DNA of 64,000 bases. Source: Rhabditophanes sp. KR3021 (taxonomy: Eukaryota; Nematoda; Chromadorea; Rhabditida; Alloionematidae). The first letter of the stretch is position 1, and each line of letters starts with the position of its first letter. Below the pieces are notes generated by a model. That model had not been told where the DNA came from and did no database searches. It saw nothing but the letters and a program-made list of their open reading frames with translations. Location: positions 3,100,001-3,164,000 of the forward strand of contig CAUJLY010000006.1 of NCBI GenBank assembly GCA_963281155.1, given 5' to 3'. A program made the translations under genes and the position numbers. Positions 48,519-62,010 of the stretch are shown here, piece after piece.

Positions 48519-49078
48519 GTTCCATGAAAATATAAATAGAATATCCTAGGATGGAGAAAACTGTGTTCCTATAAATTCAATTAAATGACGTGTGGACTAA
48601 GGCACTAAATAGTTAAATATATACTTAAATTCAAGGAATATGTTTAACTCAGTTTGTAAAGAATCTATCCCAAAAAGGTTGTACCCATCAAATCAAAGTA
48701 TAATGGAGTAAACTTTTTTGACTCGCAACAGATAAACCTTAAATCTTTATTTTGTGTTGTGTAAGATAGTCCTTTAAAAGATTAATAAGATTTCAACTTT
48801 GAATGAGGTCGCCCCACACCTAAAGGACCCTTTTTTAACGGGAGTCTTCTATTCTTAGTGCAAGTTTAAGTTGATTTCGTCATCAATAGAAGGTAACTGC
48901 AGTGAATGGATAATACAAAATGGTTCATACAAAAGTGTAGTGTTACGCAACTATCATAAATATAAACGTCTTAATATTATTTTATTGTTAACATAATCAA
49001 AAGTATACAGATATCTCTATGTTTTGGGTATAAATTATTTTGCAAGGAATGTGTTTTGTGGAATGAAATTTTAATGGG
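48519..49078. other. spacer between the two MAM-like genes
   Basis: About 560 bases: 5' flank of the larger gene and 3' flank of the next. No coding signal. Confidence 0.5.
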
Positions 49079-50569
49079 TTAACAGATATTTTGAAGACCT
49101 TCGGCGTCGGTTGAAATTTTGGAAGCTGCAAATCCGATGTCACCGAGATTTTCTCCTCCATTTGTGCCGATGAGATTTACCTAAATTCAAGTTATTAATA
49201 TAAATATTAAAAAATACAAGAAAGGTATTAAAGATTAAGATAAGAAGATATTGTAAAAAAGGGATATAAAATATTATACACTTACCTCATATGTTCCAAT
49301 GGGCAATTCAACACACTTATATCCCCACTCCCTGTTTCTCTTTACCAAATCATTAGCACTTGGATTGTTACTCTCATAAAAGCACCGCTGTCCTTGACTA
49401 TCCTGACAAAGAGAAATTTTGCTTCCAACGGTATTTATAAACTCATAAAAACAATAGTACAACTGCTGACCAGCATTTTCGGGAATAGTTATGGTGTCAC
49501 TTGTTAAAATGTAGTTGGTCATTTTGCGGGAGGTAAATGAGGCCACCAAGAATTTTTCACCCTCTACTGGGGAAAGTTGGACTCCTGTTAGTGGATTTGA
49601 TCTTCTAGACGTTTGTCCCTTTTCCCATGAGTTGGCTCCTTTTGCATACCATTTGCAGTCCGCAGACTCGGCTGGATTGCAGGAGAGAGCTGAACACAGA
49701 TTATCCAAAAAGTTTTTGTCATTCGCTGATGGGATGGACTTTTTTGACATACTATTCATGTCAAATGTTTGAACAGGTTTGTTGATTCCGGCAGAAGATG
49801 AATCAATATTATTGGTGCTAAATTCTTCCTCAATTGCATTGTCAAGGCAATCTTGAATTCCGTCAACATTGATATCTTGAATGAAAATAGATGATCCCGC
49901 TGAACCGAGCAAATTGTTTGCAATAATAACCAATTGAACGGGTGAGGTAGGTTCTTCTGGTGGAGTTACTTGAACACTGGCAGCAATTCCATTCTTGAAA
50001 TTAAATGGAGAACAATTTGTGGCCTCATATTTAGAATTTGAATTTTTAGCACAAACTTGAAGTTGAGGTTGTTCAAATGCAGATTCTTGAGTTGATCTCC
50101 AAGCAGAAATAGTAATTGTCAAAGGTTGTTTCATGCAAGGAATAGGATCACTAACAAGTTGAGCAGCTTCCCATCCATTCTTAGCCACATTAGTTGCTAC
50201 TACGACGGCAGCTTCAGGGTCTGGAGCAGATCCGAAGTTTTTTAAGGAACTCATTTGGCGAAGACCTTCTTCTGAGGCGGATAAAACATTCCAATCCAAT
50301 TGATCAGTATTAATATTAGACCATTTGCAAGATTTGGCAAATGATGGACAATTTAGATTTAAATCTTTGTCGCCAGACACGATATCAGCAGCAGCTTGCT
50401 GACTTCTATATTGGGCACGGGGGTGTGGATAATACATAGAATCTCCATAATATTGTTGCGGAACACTGTTATAAGAGTATGCTGGACTAAAAAGGCCTCC
50501 TCCAGGTGGCAAGCAAGCCTTGGTAATATGCAAAAGACCAACTACAGAAAGCACCAAATAAAAATTCAT
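49079..50569 (-). CDS. secreted MAM-like protein, paralogue of its neighbour
   Basis: Exons 50569-49286 and 49180-49079, separated by a 105-base intron, give 461 residues. A signal peptide (MNFYLVLSVVGLLHITKA) leads to a short Pro/Tyr-rich stretch (YPHPRAQYRSQ) and two similar domains with the pattern C-x5-C-K-W...W (CPSFAKSCKWSNINTDQLDW; CNPAESADCKWYAKGANSW). Both domains carry paired Cys and a central ISLCQDSQGQRCFYES-type loop. The end, GFAASKI...LQNIC, matches the family's last strand and cysteine. Its layout resembles the larger gene 560 bases away on the same strand, so they are probably tandem duplicates. MAM domains mediate adhesion in extracellular proteins; function here is inferred only at that level. 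Confidence 0.75.
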
Positions 50570-51841
50570 GTTAAAATTGTCAAAATTGATAGTAAACGAC
50601 TAATGATTAAATGGATGAATTTGTTTTGAAGAAGGCACTTTTCTAGATCTACATTATACCTCCTTTTTAATCTTTTCACAGTCTAATAACTAGTCGAACA
50701 TGTTGGGAATACGTAAAAGCTTATTTATCCGGCTCGAGGGCCGATAATCCGATTGCCCATTCTACTCTCCAAAACTATATTAAATATTGCGATCAAGTGG
50801 ACTTAGTCTGCTACTTCCATAGTTCCGGTAAATTTGGTCGTTATTAACTCCTTCACAATACATATAAATATGGATGCATAAATGTTTCTCAATCAACCCA
50901 ACAATTCGATGTGTCTCGTTTGCTTTTGTCTAATTTTTTATTATTGTGTAAAAGTTATTAATCACATTCTTTCATCATTCGTATCAACACTTTCACCTTC
51001 AAATTCACAAAGCGTAGATGGAAAATTTTGTGCTTTAAAACAGGATATACGTTTGTACTTTTTAATTCAATGACGAGTTTTCGCTTATCTTGAAGTTAAA
51101 TGTTTGAATTATGCATAATATACTTGTTATTAGTGGAAATAAAGCTCAGATTTGAAATAACTTTTGAGCGGACGATTTCGTCAAATCTCATTTGGTATGA
51201 CTAATAAAATAAACTCGATTGAATGTTAAAAATGAGCAAAAACACTTTAAACAATACCAACAAATTAATAATAAACACACAAATAAATAAAGATATTTTT
51301 ACATATACATACGAACTTAACATATTTGATCTTGACTAGCTAGGCATAATAGCTTTTTTTACACTAATTAAGAACCGTGGTGTGTTTAGATCTTTTTTTA
51401 TAACAATGATTTTGACTGGCATTCTCAAAAATATATTTTGATAGTTAAGACAAAAATAATCAAATAGACATTTTGATTATTGCCACCGCCTACATTTCTG
51501 ATGATTAAAATTGTTCTTTATTTTACAGCTTATCAACGGCATAATTTTGGGAGTATATGGAACAATATGAGGAGATTGCTTCATACATACCTAAATATAA
51601 ATGAGTTGGTTAGACTAAATGAAGGGAGAGTAAATATATACTTAATAATGGCTTGAGGATAAAGTGAAGGATGATTGTAATGGCATATATTATTCAAATT
51701 GTGCAACAATGTTGATTCTCTATAGATATTATAATTTAAAAGCTTGATCTCGTATATTTATTTAAAATTTGTGCCTTTTTCAGCCTCTGTACTAGACTCA
51801 CCAAAGATTTAGATTCTTTGATTCCACTAATATTACGTGGT
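50570..51841. other. divergent region between the MAM-like gene and the zyxin-like gene
   Basis: AT-rich with a slightly higher-GC patch near 50.72-50.80 kb (CCGGCTCGAGGGCCGATAAT). A CTTTTTCAG acceptor near 51783 precedes the first zyxin exon and may be its trans-splice site. No gene. Confidence 0.45.
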
Positions 51842-54800
51842 ATGAGTTATTTGTCACCACTTCCTTATTATCCTGTTCCAAGGTAAGTTGAAAAACAATT
51901 ATACAAACCAAACATTCTTCTATTATAAAATGCTTTCTTTGTTATATCGGTGGTAAACATCATTTGACATTTGGTAGCATTAATAGAAGCATAAGCTCAC
52001 ATTTAACAGATTAGACAATAATTAGAAAACTTTTAAAATAATTTCCCAAATCATAATTTAAAAGTTATGGATTCATGTTTGTTATTTTTGTCTAAACAAA
52101 TACAAAACAAAATGCAGTTTGCTTAAAAGTATAATTGTAAAGTGTTGTATCACTTTTATTGCAATCTTTAACTTTCATTTATTCAAAATAAATTGACCTT
52201 TACAATTTATACCAGTTTAATGTATATTCTATATAATGTATCTGACTAATCATCGGATAAATTCTATTATTTTTACTCTTATCGATATCAGAATAATTGT
52301 CGTATAACACATTAAGACAAGATCCACATTAATAATGTAGTTGTGTGGTATATACACCTTGAGCAAGTATAATTGCATTCTGCCAATTTATATACTTCTG
52401 CCAAATAATGTATTAATATCAGCCAATACATATATTCATCAGTAAAATCATATATTCATCAATTAAATTATGTTAAATCATATACTAATAGATTAATGTT
52501 TTTTGATTAATCAATACAGAAGCGTGATTGTTTGATAGTAACCAAATTTTGTTTTAGGAGCCGTCTTACTCGATCAAGATCTGTGGACTTTTCAGCAAGA
52601 AATCAAAGACTTGAAAACGCAATCAACATTATCGAAGAAGAATGTTCCAGCCCCCGCCGCCTCCCCCACCCCCTCTATTCCACGCCGTAAGTGATGAATC
52701 CAAGGATTTTATATAAATCCCTTAAAATGTCAACATCATACCTTCTTTTCAGCCAACGTTATTACCATCTCGCCAACGGGCACCAGCGCATAGTAACGGA
52801 AACCGAAATTTATCCAAAATACGTAAGTCACTTGTGCATATAACATTCACCCCATGTGTTCCCCCGATGTTCATGTACCCAATTAGATTGTTTATATTTT
52901 TTCCATCTTTTACGATTCCCAAGGAATAATTAATAGGGCGAATGTTTTATTTGATTATGTTTTTTGCAACCAAATGAGTTGCAATTATAGTTTATGTAGT
53001 ATTAAATTGGATTACATGGTTTATAAAAAGAGCAATTTAATTAAATATTAATGATTGGCTTTTTAGAGACCACTGGGAGAAATGCCGCGCTCGGTCTTCA
53101 CCCTGAGACATTGCAGCACGCAGCCGCTGGTCTTCGCAAGACCATCCACGGTCAACAGATACTCTCATGTGAAGGACACGAACCCAGTGGACGACCGGAT
53201 CAGCTTCCTTCTCCAGGAAATTGGGAGAACTTCGAGGGGAATGACAAACTTCAACAGTCACCTCCCAGAAAACCGATTCTGGCAACGGGCTCTAGTTCCC
53301 ATTTCAACTCCCCGATCAGTGTTCGCGACCTCCATGCCTATCCGTTAACTATGCAGCCCAAGCATTATTATGAAGAAGTCTTTTACTCTCCCCCAAATAA
53401 TAACAACAACAATAATGGCCCCAACCTAACTTCTGCTGACATCCAAAGTATTTACGATTCTTCTTCTTCATACAAAAATAATAATGTTTCCCCTCCACCA
53501 AATTCCTTCTACCACCAATCCCCAACCCCTCTACGACAACCGATACTAACAACAACATCGAATTATGGCAAATCCCAGCATAACGATTCGATTCCCATCC
53601 CTATCAAAATTAATAATTCAAGCCATTTGATTCAATCAACCCCATTAAATACTAATAATAACACTCATTCTGAACACTCCAATAGATACGAAGCATATGC
53701 CTTAAACAACAACCCCGCCAAACAAGACAACATATTTGGAGTCAATGGAGTAGTAAAACATCAAGCAATAACAGAATACTTTAGACAAGACAATTCTCCA
53801 CTTCAGTCTGGCTACATTAAAGATCCCAAGCATTATATACATCAATTTGCCACGAAAACACCAATAGGCAGTTTATTCCACAATGAAACACAAAGACCGG
53901 ATGGTTCATCTAGTCATCAATTTGCATCGTCATCCTCTCCAACAACTGTCAACAAGCGAGGTCAAAGAGAACGAAGTTTTGCTGAAGAGTTGAGGGATTC
54001 ATGTAAGTATATATTTTTCAAACCCGCAAAACACTTACACTAATTTCGCCTCAATTATGCCATCATTTATCAAGAAACTTCCAAATATATTTCCTCTTTG
54101 CCTCGTAGACTTTTTAAGCAACAACAAACAAATAAGTAGTTCAGGCTTTGTATATAACTTTTAACTCCCCCATCAAAGAAGCTTTATTTGATAAGGAACT
54201 AAGAGATATATTTGCCTCCACATTTAATTCATAAATAAATGCAAACGTCCACAAGACCACCAAAAAATAAACATAACAATTGCAAATTGCTTAATTGAGT
54301 CGAAAATATGTAAAAGCATCAAATGGAGTCTCCAATTATAATGACTAAATAATTGGAGGCAACCATATCCTAACACCAACAATAGCCTTAAATAAAATAG
54401 ACCAAATTTAATGTAAAAAGTATTTTAATTGTATTTTTACTTTTTTCAGCTCTCACAGAACGTCAAAAGTATTCAAATAAATTTCAAAAAACTTTACTTC
54501 AAGACAATCCACTCCCACGATCTTTCAATAATTTTCATCAGGTAAGTAGGGAGAAAATACGACCTTTTTTCAATAGTGTTCCCCTTAAATGTGCAATTAT
54601 ACATATCAACGTTTATTTGGTATGTGAGATTTAACTACCGACAAAAATTGTTATTGCCCATATTATTTATTAGTTACTCTTAACCCTAAAAACGATAAAT
54701 TACCAAATTTTGGAGAGGCTTTTTGCCATAATAATTTAAGTTTATTGTTTTGGTGAGTATTAACAAAATGAATCATCATTTATTCATATCAATATCCTTA

Positions 54801-57800
54801 TTTATTTACTTTCCCCAAAGAGAAAAACTTCTTAGGAATACATTTTTTAATTTATAACAATTTGAGCAATAAAAATAAGTTACATTCTACAGTTTAAGCT
54901 TAGGCAGCTTTCCATTGATGATCTTTTGTTGATTAAATATATTTTTTATATAAATATTTTAGTCATCTACAAATATGTACACATTAAAATAATCCCTTAA
55001 TCAGATCTTACTATTTTGACTTTGTTATTACCTTTTCTACGTTCATCTTTTTAGACAAATTTCCTAAATAGAGGAAGTGATGAATTAAATGATTTGATTC
55101 GTGATATGCAAGTACAAATGTCCACAAACACCAAAAATACAACCAAAACTTTTACCACAATGGGAGAATCTGAAATTTCCTCCTCAACTATGAGAAATCA
55201 TCATGGCCCAGCTGATCATCCTATTGACTCATCACTAAAAAAGATACCAAGAACCGATTGTAAGTATATGCTTCTTTAAAAATAACCAAAAATATTATTT
55301 ATGCATAAAGTTTCTTTTTTTAAAGTTACAAAAAAGTAAAGGCCATAAAAGTTAGATAAAAAATCTAACTACTACCACACCATATATTCATTTAATGCTA
55401 CAAATTAACTTTCTTTTTCAATAGGGTGGTTCAGCATATATTTTCGTTATATAATATAGATGAATATTCATTTCGATCCCATTCTATAGATACACTTCAT
55501 ATACATTTTTATTGTACTTCATCCTTATTTATCATTAACACCACGCTCCTATTGTTTCAAAGAAACAAAAAGCCCCACATTTTTTAGCTATTTCAAAGGT
55601 TTGGTGGTATTTGTATACTTGGTACCATCATTTTGGATGATAAAACCTCTAAATATAGATAACCTAATCCACCAAGGAATTTGCATCATCTGTCTTGCAT
55701 TCCTATTTTTAGGAGACTTACAACTAAAACTTCATACATCATTAAAAGGAGACATACCACTCCTGAAACTAAGATTTTTGCGTTGTTTACACCGTCTCTT
55801 TTTTATTTAATATAAACTTATTACACGGTTAGTTACTGCTAAAAAACAACACCAAATATTGCCTGCCCTTCTAATGGTGTGGTAAATGGTATGGTTGTTG
55901 TCTGTGGGAATAATTGTTTTTTTGGGCTTTGGTGGCACCAATGCAACCATATTATTTTGTAGTTTATTTTTAATTTCTTCCACACAAATACATGTATACT
56001 TTAAGAACATGAGTTTGAATAATTTGGGTAGATTTGTTAAAACTTCCATGTTTTATATTCTTCTTCTACAAATATATTTCGTTTACAATAAACAATCTAC
56101 AAACAGATATGCATATGACATCATATGGTATCATTTTTTTGATAAACTATAAATAAATGGTCAATCAAAGTTTCTCTTTTTGTTAACTAGCAAACAAAAT
56201 CATCTTTGAAGCCTTTATCCTTAGCAAACAAAGTATAAACTCTTTTGGCTAAATTGTCTATCCTCAGATGGGAAGATATCCATGTAAGTATGTGGAACTA
56301 ATGTGAGAAATGGCTTATCTCTGAGTTTCTTGATTTATTGCCCTCATACACTAACACATTTCACCCCATTCATTTAAATGTACTACGATTTGTCTACTCC
56401 CTTATAAAAGCAAAGAGTGAGGTGATGATGCTTGAGTTTTAAGGTTCCGCAACATTTTCCTTTGATGTAACAGTTGGCAAATGTTTCTTTTGTGTTTAGA
56501 GAAGTAAATAAATTTAGTGTAAATTTATAGCCTTCTTGTACTCATTCCATTTTGGTTTAACTTTAAACATCTAAATGTCAAATTATGTTTCTTGGATCTT
56601 TTGTAAATAGAAAAAGTTAAGTCTGCTCTCGTAAAAGACAATCAAATATTTAGTTTTGGTTTGTTTGGGTGTTTTCGGATAAGGATAGACATCCTTTCTG
56701 CAAAATTCAAGCCACACCCTAAAGCTTTCGAATGGTGTTACAAAGTTTTTGGAGTTAGTACATATGCATACTCTCGCCTGAATTAGTATTTTTATTTGAA
56801 AAAAGAGATTTGCCTTCATTTATTGCCTTCAAAAAGTATTTCGATATTAAGTATGACTTTACATTAAAACAAAGTAACTTATTTTTATTTGTGCTTACCA
56901 AAATAATTTATTCCCATACATAAATCTTGTATTGTTGCCACATTTAACATAAAATATTTGGTTGTCTTATTTATGTAATATACTTAAACATTTGTTTTAT
57001 TGTATAATTTATATACTTTTTTATTGTATACAAAGAAACAACAGCTAGAACTTGCTTTTCCTCCAGCATAAGCTGATAGTGTTAATAAAGTTTTGAGGGC
57101 ATTTGTTTAATTTGACGAGGCTGAAACAATGTCAATGAAAGATACAAAGAGTTTATATACTATATACATATTCTTTAACAAAAGTGTACTTAAAGCTTAC
57201 ACAATTGTTGTTTGTGTGCCATTAAACAGTTTATTTTTCCTTATTTTTGAAAGAGATCTTTGATGATTTTGTTATCAAGAAGTAACTCCTTATTTTCAAG
57301 AAACATAAATAAATACTAGCATCATTTTTTGTTCCCTCATATAAACTTGCTTCTTTCCTAGTTTTTTGCTCTTCACAAATAGGGTGATTTTTTTATATTT
57401 TTATTTTGTCGTTACTTCTTAAATTAACTCAATGTATTAGTGAAGTTATTCTTAGATGTGTATCAGTTTTTTGTTTCTTTTTGCCAATTGCATGTACCAT
57501 CAACAAATATACATCTAAATACAATTCTAAATACACATCCAGATGCAATTCTAATGCAAGTCTTAACACAATTCCAAAACAATTATGATTACTTTTTGGT
57601 GATGCCATGAACAATAGATCCTTCCATCCATATCTCACTAAAACAAAGAAAGTGAATTAAGTGAAGGCAACAACATATTATAATTCATTTATAGATATTT
57701 ACAAAAAACAAAAAATGTTGTTCTGAGATTTTGTGGTATCATTAAAAATAAACAAAAATATATTTTGAGGAAACGTATGAGCAATCCATCAAACGGTTAT

Positions 57801-59957
57801 CACCTCTCTCTCACGTAATTTACATTTATTTTTGTCCTATGTATTGGCCCAAATGTTTGCTAATGAATTATAAACAGATAGATATGTATTCATATAATAA
57901 TAATAATATATACGCCGAGGGCGAATATCATTAGCTTGTATATAAAGATGAACAATAAGATATTATTTTTTCATTTAGATGCGTAGTAGTATGCATTTTA
58001 GGTTGTTCTAGTCACTTTGACTATTACTCTTGAAGATCAGCTATTTGGTTGTTTCTAGCGAATAAGACATCATTAACACTAGAGTATGTTGTGCCACTTG
58101 TAAGTGTTATTTATATAATACGTGTATATCCAACAATTGGCCTTGGTATTTTTCAATTGTCCAAAGAAAGTTTCCTTTTTTCATTACAAAATGTATTTGC
58201 TCTAGTTAGTGGGAATTAGATAAAAAAGCTCTAGGTTCTAAAACAATATCAGAGCAGCATATTAAACATATTAAAATGAATGTAACATAGGTGCTTAGGA
58301 GATGATTAATAGATTGCCTTGGCTCAACAAAAAGATACATATTATTATAAAGATACATATTGTTATATTGTGATTAAATTTTTTATTTTTTGATCAGTTG
58401 TGGAGGTAATAGTGATGAAGTGAGGTAGTGATATGAAGGAGAGACGAAGATAAATATTAATTTGTACCGTTTGTTTGTTTTTGTTGTCATTTTTTACAAC
58501 AAACGAACAAATATTAATACCAATGTTCTTTTGGTGCATATATGCTTGATGATTAATTTTGAGATTGATACAAAATTATGACGATGACTTTTGATATCAG
58601 TTAATGTAGTCGCGTGTATTTGTGATTAAATAGATAATCAAAGGATGTGTTTGTTAGCTGGTTTTTTAGTTGATTATTTTTAATAAAAGAAACATGAAAG
58701 TACCCTATTTTAAGGATATCTTTCTATCTTTTTCTATTTCTCTTGTGACATTAGTTATGTATAAGAATTTCTAAATGCCATACAAATATTAAAGAACAAC
58801 TTCTATATCTTTGTACTGCCTCTTTTGGTAAGAAGTGGGATCAAATAGAGAGTACATTTAAAAGTTATCTTGTTCTTTTTTTATTTCATTTTACCAACTC
58901 TTTAGGGCAAACATTATTGTTGTGTATTTGATAAAAGTCACAGGACATCATCTTGTTATTTTTTATCTTTAAAATCCTAATTTTGTCGTTATCCCGTGAA
59001 ACTTATTTACATTCAAACCACAAATATATTATATATTTATTATATAAACTAGAACAAAAAACATGGCTGACAATGAAGCTGAGGGTAAGTTGGTGTTTGT
59101 CTTCTTATTTGACATTTATCTGATCTTCTCACTAAATATAAGAAGTTGTATTTCACTAATTACTTTATGTTCATGGAACTAAAGCTGAAATCAACTCTTT
59201 TTTGATATAAACAAATAAAAAATACATTTAATTTATGGAATAGGCAATTACTTTATCGAAAAAATAAAACTAAAAGCTTTTGAATGAGTCAAAAATGAAA
59301 TAAAAAGTAATTATCGTGTATCAACAATTATTCATTCTTTTTAGACAACTGTTTCAAATGCAAACAAATCATTCAGCCAGATCGTCCTGGAGTCACAGCT
59401 CTCGGAAATTCGTACCACGTTGAATGCTTCGTTTGCGAAGGATGTGGGAAACAATTGGCTGGTTCTTCGTTTTATAATGTTTCAGGAAAATGTTATTGTG
59501 AGGTAGATTATGTGGTAAGTCGATAGCATCACTTCAAAGTTAACATGCTTTTTAGAACTCACTTGAAAAGTGTATCAAATGTCACCTACCAATTAAGCAA
59601 AAAATTCTTCGTGCATTAGATGGAGCTTTCCATCCTGATTGCTTTGTTTGTCATAACTGTGACAAGTCCCTTGATGGTGTCGGATTTACTACAAACAAAG
59701 AAGGTGAACCTCATTGCATGATATGCTACCACGAAAGATATTCTCCCCGATGTGCTACTTGCCTCAAGCCAATCGCCCCAGCTATCAACGAAACTGAAGT
59801 TCCTCGAATCATTGCAATGGAAAAAAGTTACCACGTCGAGTGTTATCGGTGCGAAGATTGTGGCCTCCAACTAAATTCCAAAATCGAAGGCCAAGGCTGT
59901 TACCCCATCGAAGCTAGGCTATTCTGCAAAGGATGCAATCAAAAACGTCTTAGTTAA
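51842..59957 (+). CDS. zyx-1: zyxin-like LIM protein, long form (C. elegans ZYX-1 type)
   Basis: Nine exons (51842-51882, 52558-52686, 52753-52822, 53067-53318, 53357-54002, 54450-54541, 55055-55259, 59345-59514, 59556-59957) keep phase throughout and give 668 residues. The N-terminal part is basic, then Pro/Ser/Asn-rich, with poly-Asn and PPPNS stretches. Three LIM domains start at about 481 (CFKCKQII...), 541 (CIKCHLPI) and 601 (CATCLKPI), each with the C-x2-C...H-x2-C spacing. Zyxin-family proteins sit at focal adhesions and dense bodies, bind actin regulators and shuttle to the nucleus. The join at 53318 uses a weak GTGTTC donor (38-base intron); a second open frame runs right through it. 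A second start exon (59063) gives a short form. The family call rests on the three C-terminal LIM domains plus the Pro-rich N-terminus. Confidence 0.85.
53082..53348 (+). other. two long overlapping frames in a zyxin exon
   Basis: One frame (used by the phase-correct model) reads MPRSVFTLRHCSTQ... to a stop at 53348. The other stays open from 53051 through to 54043 and begins ETTGRNAALGLHPETLQ. The exon is more GC-rich than its surroundings, which partly explains the dual openness. Confidence 0.6.
55260..59344 (+). other. 4.1-kb zyxin intron holding an internal start exon
   Basis: By far the longest intron seen here. It is AT-rich; short frames in it (55601-55810, 55807-56152, 57406-57638) look like noise. 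The short-form promoter must lie before 59063. Confidence 0.6.
59063..59957 (+). CDS. zyx-1: zyxin-like protein, LIM-only short form from an internal promoter
   Basis: A start exon (59063-59084, MADNEAE then split Asp) splices in the same phase to 59345-59514 and 59556-59957, giving 197 residues that are almost only the three LIM domains. The long form reaches the same acceptor with a split Tyr codon, so both forms fit one exon structure. C. elegans zyx-1 is known to make a long form and a short LIM form, so this arrangement seems conserved. Confidence 0.83.
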
Positions 59958-60858
59958 ATCACTCACTACATTTGCTTGCAGACTTCTGAAACCAACCATT
60001 ACTCTACTCCTTTCTTTGGCAAACTCTCCACAATGATATGTGTTATCATTTTTATCTTAAAAACAAAGTAACATTTCTTCAAGAATATTATTCGAAATAT
60101 ATAACCACAAAAAACGCTCTCCTCTATGTAATACAAAAATACTTTAATTTCTACTTTTCATATATTTTTATATAAATTTTACGTCGTATTTACAATGAAA
60201 ATAAATGCTTTTAGCAAAAACGAAACCCTCTCTCCTGCGTGTAATTGTATATGATTATTTGACAACTTTATGAATAATTTTTATTGTGAATGTTTAATGA
60301 TGATGAGAATTGTTGGGAAAATTATTAGTAATTTTATGACGACGGTCTATAATAATAAGGTAAATGAGTAAGTTTTGTATAAGGAACAACTTCATATCAA
60401 AGAAACTCACATACACAAATATTAAGATAACAGATTTATAGATAAAAGTTTGATAGGACATTAGACAAAATGGTACATCATTTAGGATATAATGGATATA
60501 TAATAACATATAATATTATTAGTATCAGAAGGTGGGAAAAGTATATATTGAATAATGAAATATCAGAACAGCCCAAACTACACTCTTCTATAATTTTTTG
60601 TGAAAAAAATGTAAAATAAGCAACAAGGAATAATAACTTGTAAGTATCCAAGTTAACAAAACAATTTGCGATCATTGACAAGAGGAAAACTTTTACTTAG
60701 TAGAGACAAAAGTTAAAGATCAACTCTTGGCAGAAGACAATCAAAAAAGACTCGCCTCATATGAACGCGTCAAGACGACATCAAACTTATAAAAATAAAA
60801 AGAGATTTAAAAACAGCAAGGATTGAACAATTATAACCATGTAAGTTCATGTCACAGT
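59958..60858. other. convergent region between zyxin and the VIG-1-like gene
   Basis: Holds the zyxin 3' UTR with an AATAAA near 60200. No coding signal. Confidence 0.5.
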
Positions 60859-62010
60859 TTAGGCGGCTCCGAGAGCTGGGAAGGCAGACTCCTTGAAGAC
60901 GAAGCCCTGGGCTTTGCGTGGCCGAGGTCCGGCAGCTGGACGACGATCCTTGGTTTCCCCTCCACGACGGTCTCCTCCTTCACGGCGGTCTCCTCCACGA
61001 CGGTCTCCACCCTCACGACGGTCACCTCCTTCGCGGCGATCTCCATCACGACGGTCACGTCCATCGCGGTTGTCTCTTCTGACGGTTTTGTTTGGGTCGG
61101 CAAAGGTGAGGTCCAAGTTGATGATTTGCTTCTTTGGGTCACGTCTGATGATCTCGACTTCTTCATCGGTGGCGTTGTCAGCCTTCTTCTTGGGCATTGG
61201 GACTAAGTTGAGTTTTTTGAACTCTTGCTCAGAGATTTGTCTGATGTTGAAAGGAACTTCGTCTTTCTTGGCATGGGCGATTTGAGCTTTGTATTCTTCC
61301 AAAGTCATGGTCTTCTCCACTTCTTCTTTGGCTTCTTCGACAGCTGGAGCTCCTTCGGCTGGGGCAACATTTTCAGTTTCGGTGGTGGCAGCTGGGGCTT
61401 CAGAGGCAGCTAAGTCGTCGCTTACGGTTCCCCAGTTTCCTTTCCCGAATCCTTCACGCTTTGGGATTGAGCGGACTCCAGTCTTGTTGGAGCCAGAAGC
61501 GCGTGGCTTTCTTTCGTCCTTGTTGACTGGACGGCGGGCGGGGGCCTTGCTGGTCTTTTGGTGGCGGACATTCACTTCAAAGTCTTCTTCTCCAGCTCCA
61601 AGGGTCACCTTTTGTTCGGTAGACTCCTTTGGAGTAAAAGTACGGGGTGGTCTTCTGTCCCCAACTACGCCAGTAGTTGGTCTTGAAGCACCTCCACGAC
61701 CTCCACGTCCGGCTCCTCTTCTTTCTCCAGTTTCGCGAGTTCTTCCTGCACCTCTTTCAGCAGGCTTGGCGGCGGCAGCAGCAGCAGCGGCTTTCTCAAT
61801 CTTGGCAGCAGCTTCAGCAGCTCTAGCCTCTTGAGCAGCCTTTTCCTTTTTTCTCTTGTCGCTGGCGACGGCGCGGGCCAAAAGTTCAGATGGGTCAGAT
61901 ACATCTAAACAATTCCCAAAATTTAAAATAAATTATTTCGGACATTTAAACGTACCTTCGTCATCGGAAGTGAAATGAAATTTATTTGAAACTTTAATAC
62001 CGTACTCCAT
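60859..62010 (-). CDS. vig-1: VIG-1/SERBP1 (HABP4 family) RNA- and ribosome-binding protein
   Basis: Exons 62010-61956 (MEYGIKVSNKFHFTSDDE) and 61904-60859, with a 51-base intron, give 366 residues. The family binds mRNA and sits in the mRNA channel of inactive 80S ribosomes; the fly and worm VIG proteins were found in RISC fractions. Landmarks: DVSDPSELLARAVASDK; an Ala-rich helix with eight Ala in a row; RGG boxes (GAGRGGRGGASR); FEVNVRHQKTSKAPARRPVN; KREGFGKGNWGTVSDDL, a family hallmark; the MTLEEYKAQ core; and a C-terminal GDRREGG repeat array before KAQGFVFKESAFPALGAA, where the FPAL tail is typical. The coding region is GC-rich compared with its surroundings. Intact. Confidence 0.94.
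60935..61080 (-). repeat. GDRREGG/GDRRGG coding repeat
   Basis: At least six short units (DRREGG, DRRGG) encoded by 15-18-base repeats of CGACGG/CGGCGG type. They form an RGG-like arginine-glycine tract. Confidence 0.85.

Noticed and set aside
60893..61834. Long plus-strand frames opposite the VIG-1-like gene
   Set aside because: GC-rich antisense shadows of the RGG and Ala-rich coding sequence.
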